From Pseudomonadota bacterium (GTDB taxonomy: Bacteria > Pseudomonadota > Alphaproteobacteria > Acetobacterales > Acetobacteraceae): 64,000 nucleotides of DNA. The notes beneath the pieces are model-generated. The model saw nothing but the letters and a program-made list of their open reading frames with translations, did no database searches and was not told the DNA's origin. Made by a program: the position numbers and the translations under genes. Shown piece by piece: positions 63,674 through 64,000 of this stretch (within the stretch, counting starts at the first letter, position 1; each line of letters starts with the position of its first letter). Where the stretch lies: positions 1 through 64,000 of the forward strand of contig JAKBBM010000002.1 in the NCBI GenBank assembly GCA_021808545.1, written 5' to 3'.

Positions 63674-64000
63674 TCAGATTAGTTCGATCAGCAGATCCTT
63701 GGCATCCACCTGCTCGCCCGGGCGGACCAAAATAGATTTGACCTTGCCCGCGCGCGGCGCGGAAATCTGGGCTTCCATTTTCATTGCCTCGATGCTCAGC
63801 AACGGCTCGCCCTGGGTCACCTCCTGATCCTCGCGCACCAGAATGGCGGCAATGGCGCCGGGCATGGGTGCGCCAATCTGCGTCTCATCCGCCTCATCCG
63901 CCTTGCGCCGCGCGGGCCGCGCCGCCGTGGCGCTGCGGTTGGGCACCGAGATCACCCGCGGCTGGCCGTTCAGCTCGAAAAAGGCGCTGACATTACCGTC
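63674..64000 (-). CDS. pyc: Pyruvate carboxylase, C-terminal biotinyl domain (truncated by window edge)
   Basis: Only the last 108 residues are present; the frame stays open to the window edge. It begins with FFELNGQPRVISVPNR, like the end of the carboxyltransferase/linker part, and ends with a biotin carrier domain containing the biotinylated lysine in EAMKMEAQ. This combination is typical of the alpha-4 single-chain pyruvate carboxylase, which forms oxaloacetate from pyruvate. Biotin-carrier subunits of other carboxylases are the alternative. It converges on the MBL gene. Confidence 0.85.
   Translation of the reverse strand, partial: DGNVSAFFELNGQPRVISVPNRSATAARPARRKADEADETQIGAPMPGAIAAILVREDQEVTQGEPLLSIEAMKMEAQISAPRAGKVKSILVRPGEQVDAKDLLIELI

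Overview
The window is a gene-dense, high-G+C stretch with strong G/C preference at third codon positions. It looks like the core chromosome of an alphaproteobacterium. Evidence: an ALA-synthase-type hemA, the chvI-chvG pair divergent from pckA, a glnB-glnA pair behind a sigma-54-like promoter, an ScfR-type fatty-acid regulator, and rimP-nusA-ylxR-infB-rbfA. A Rhodospirillales/Acetobacteraceae-like organism is my guess only. No phage, insertion sequence, CRISPR array or rRNA gene was seen.

Layout. 1-6.4 kb: end of an unknown gene, then the minus-strand series gcvT-gcvH-gcvP-speD-speE, headed by a tandem glycine riboswitch. 6.4-15.3 kb: an orphan receiver, a CbpA-like J protein, pdxJ and lpd, an aminotransferase, a Nudix protein divergent from an ATM1-type ABC exporter, rpmB and arfB. 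15.3-20.4 kb: a cobalamin riboswitch and btuB, an enoyl-CoA hydratase, mobA, tRNA-His and a second aminotransferase. 20.4-29.5 kb: nitrogen control (glnB, glnA), then the transcription/translation operon rimP-nusA-ylxR-infB-rbfA-tsaC. 29.5-35.6 kb: folC, accD, queG and the ScfR-like regulator, divergent from aat.

35.6-41.9 kb is an accessory island with visibly lower G+C. It holds a DUF1329 exported protein, an FAD amine-oxidase-like enzyme, an MFS transporter, a saccharopine-dehydrogenase-like reductase and a divergent TetR regulator. 41.9-49 kb: satP, hemA, a CBS protein, rplY-pth-ychF-yqhA, nth and a DUF2244 gene. 49-52 kb is a second accessory unit: an autotransporter whose passenger is a tyrosine/lipid-phosphatase-like domain, with a divergent LysR regulator. 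52-64 kb: pckA, chvI-chvG, thiolase-DUF167-tlyA, a TPR-sulfotransferase, a strong small-RNA candidate, a LysR gene with trxB, an MBL-fold hydrolase and the end of pyruvate carboxylase.

The points most worth a second look are: the unannotated sRNA at 60.4-60.5 kb; a terminator/competing-hairpin leader in front of rimP-nusA; the displayed phosphatase with its LysR regulator; the TetR-controlled amine-oxidation island; a likely one-base frameshift at the start of gcvT; a Shine-Dalgarno sequence fused to the CCA end of tRNA-His; and chvG, which lacks an ordinary start codon. All functional statements rest on reading motifs and family resemblance by eye. No database search was possible.
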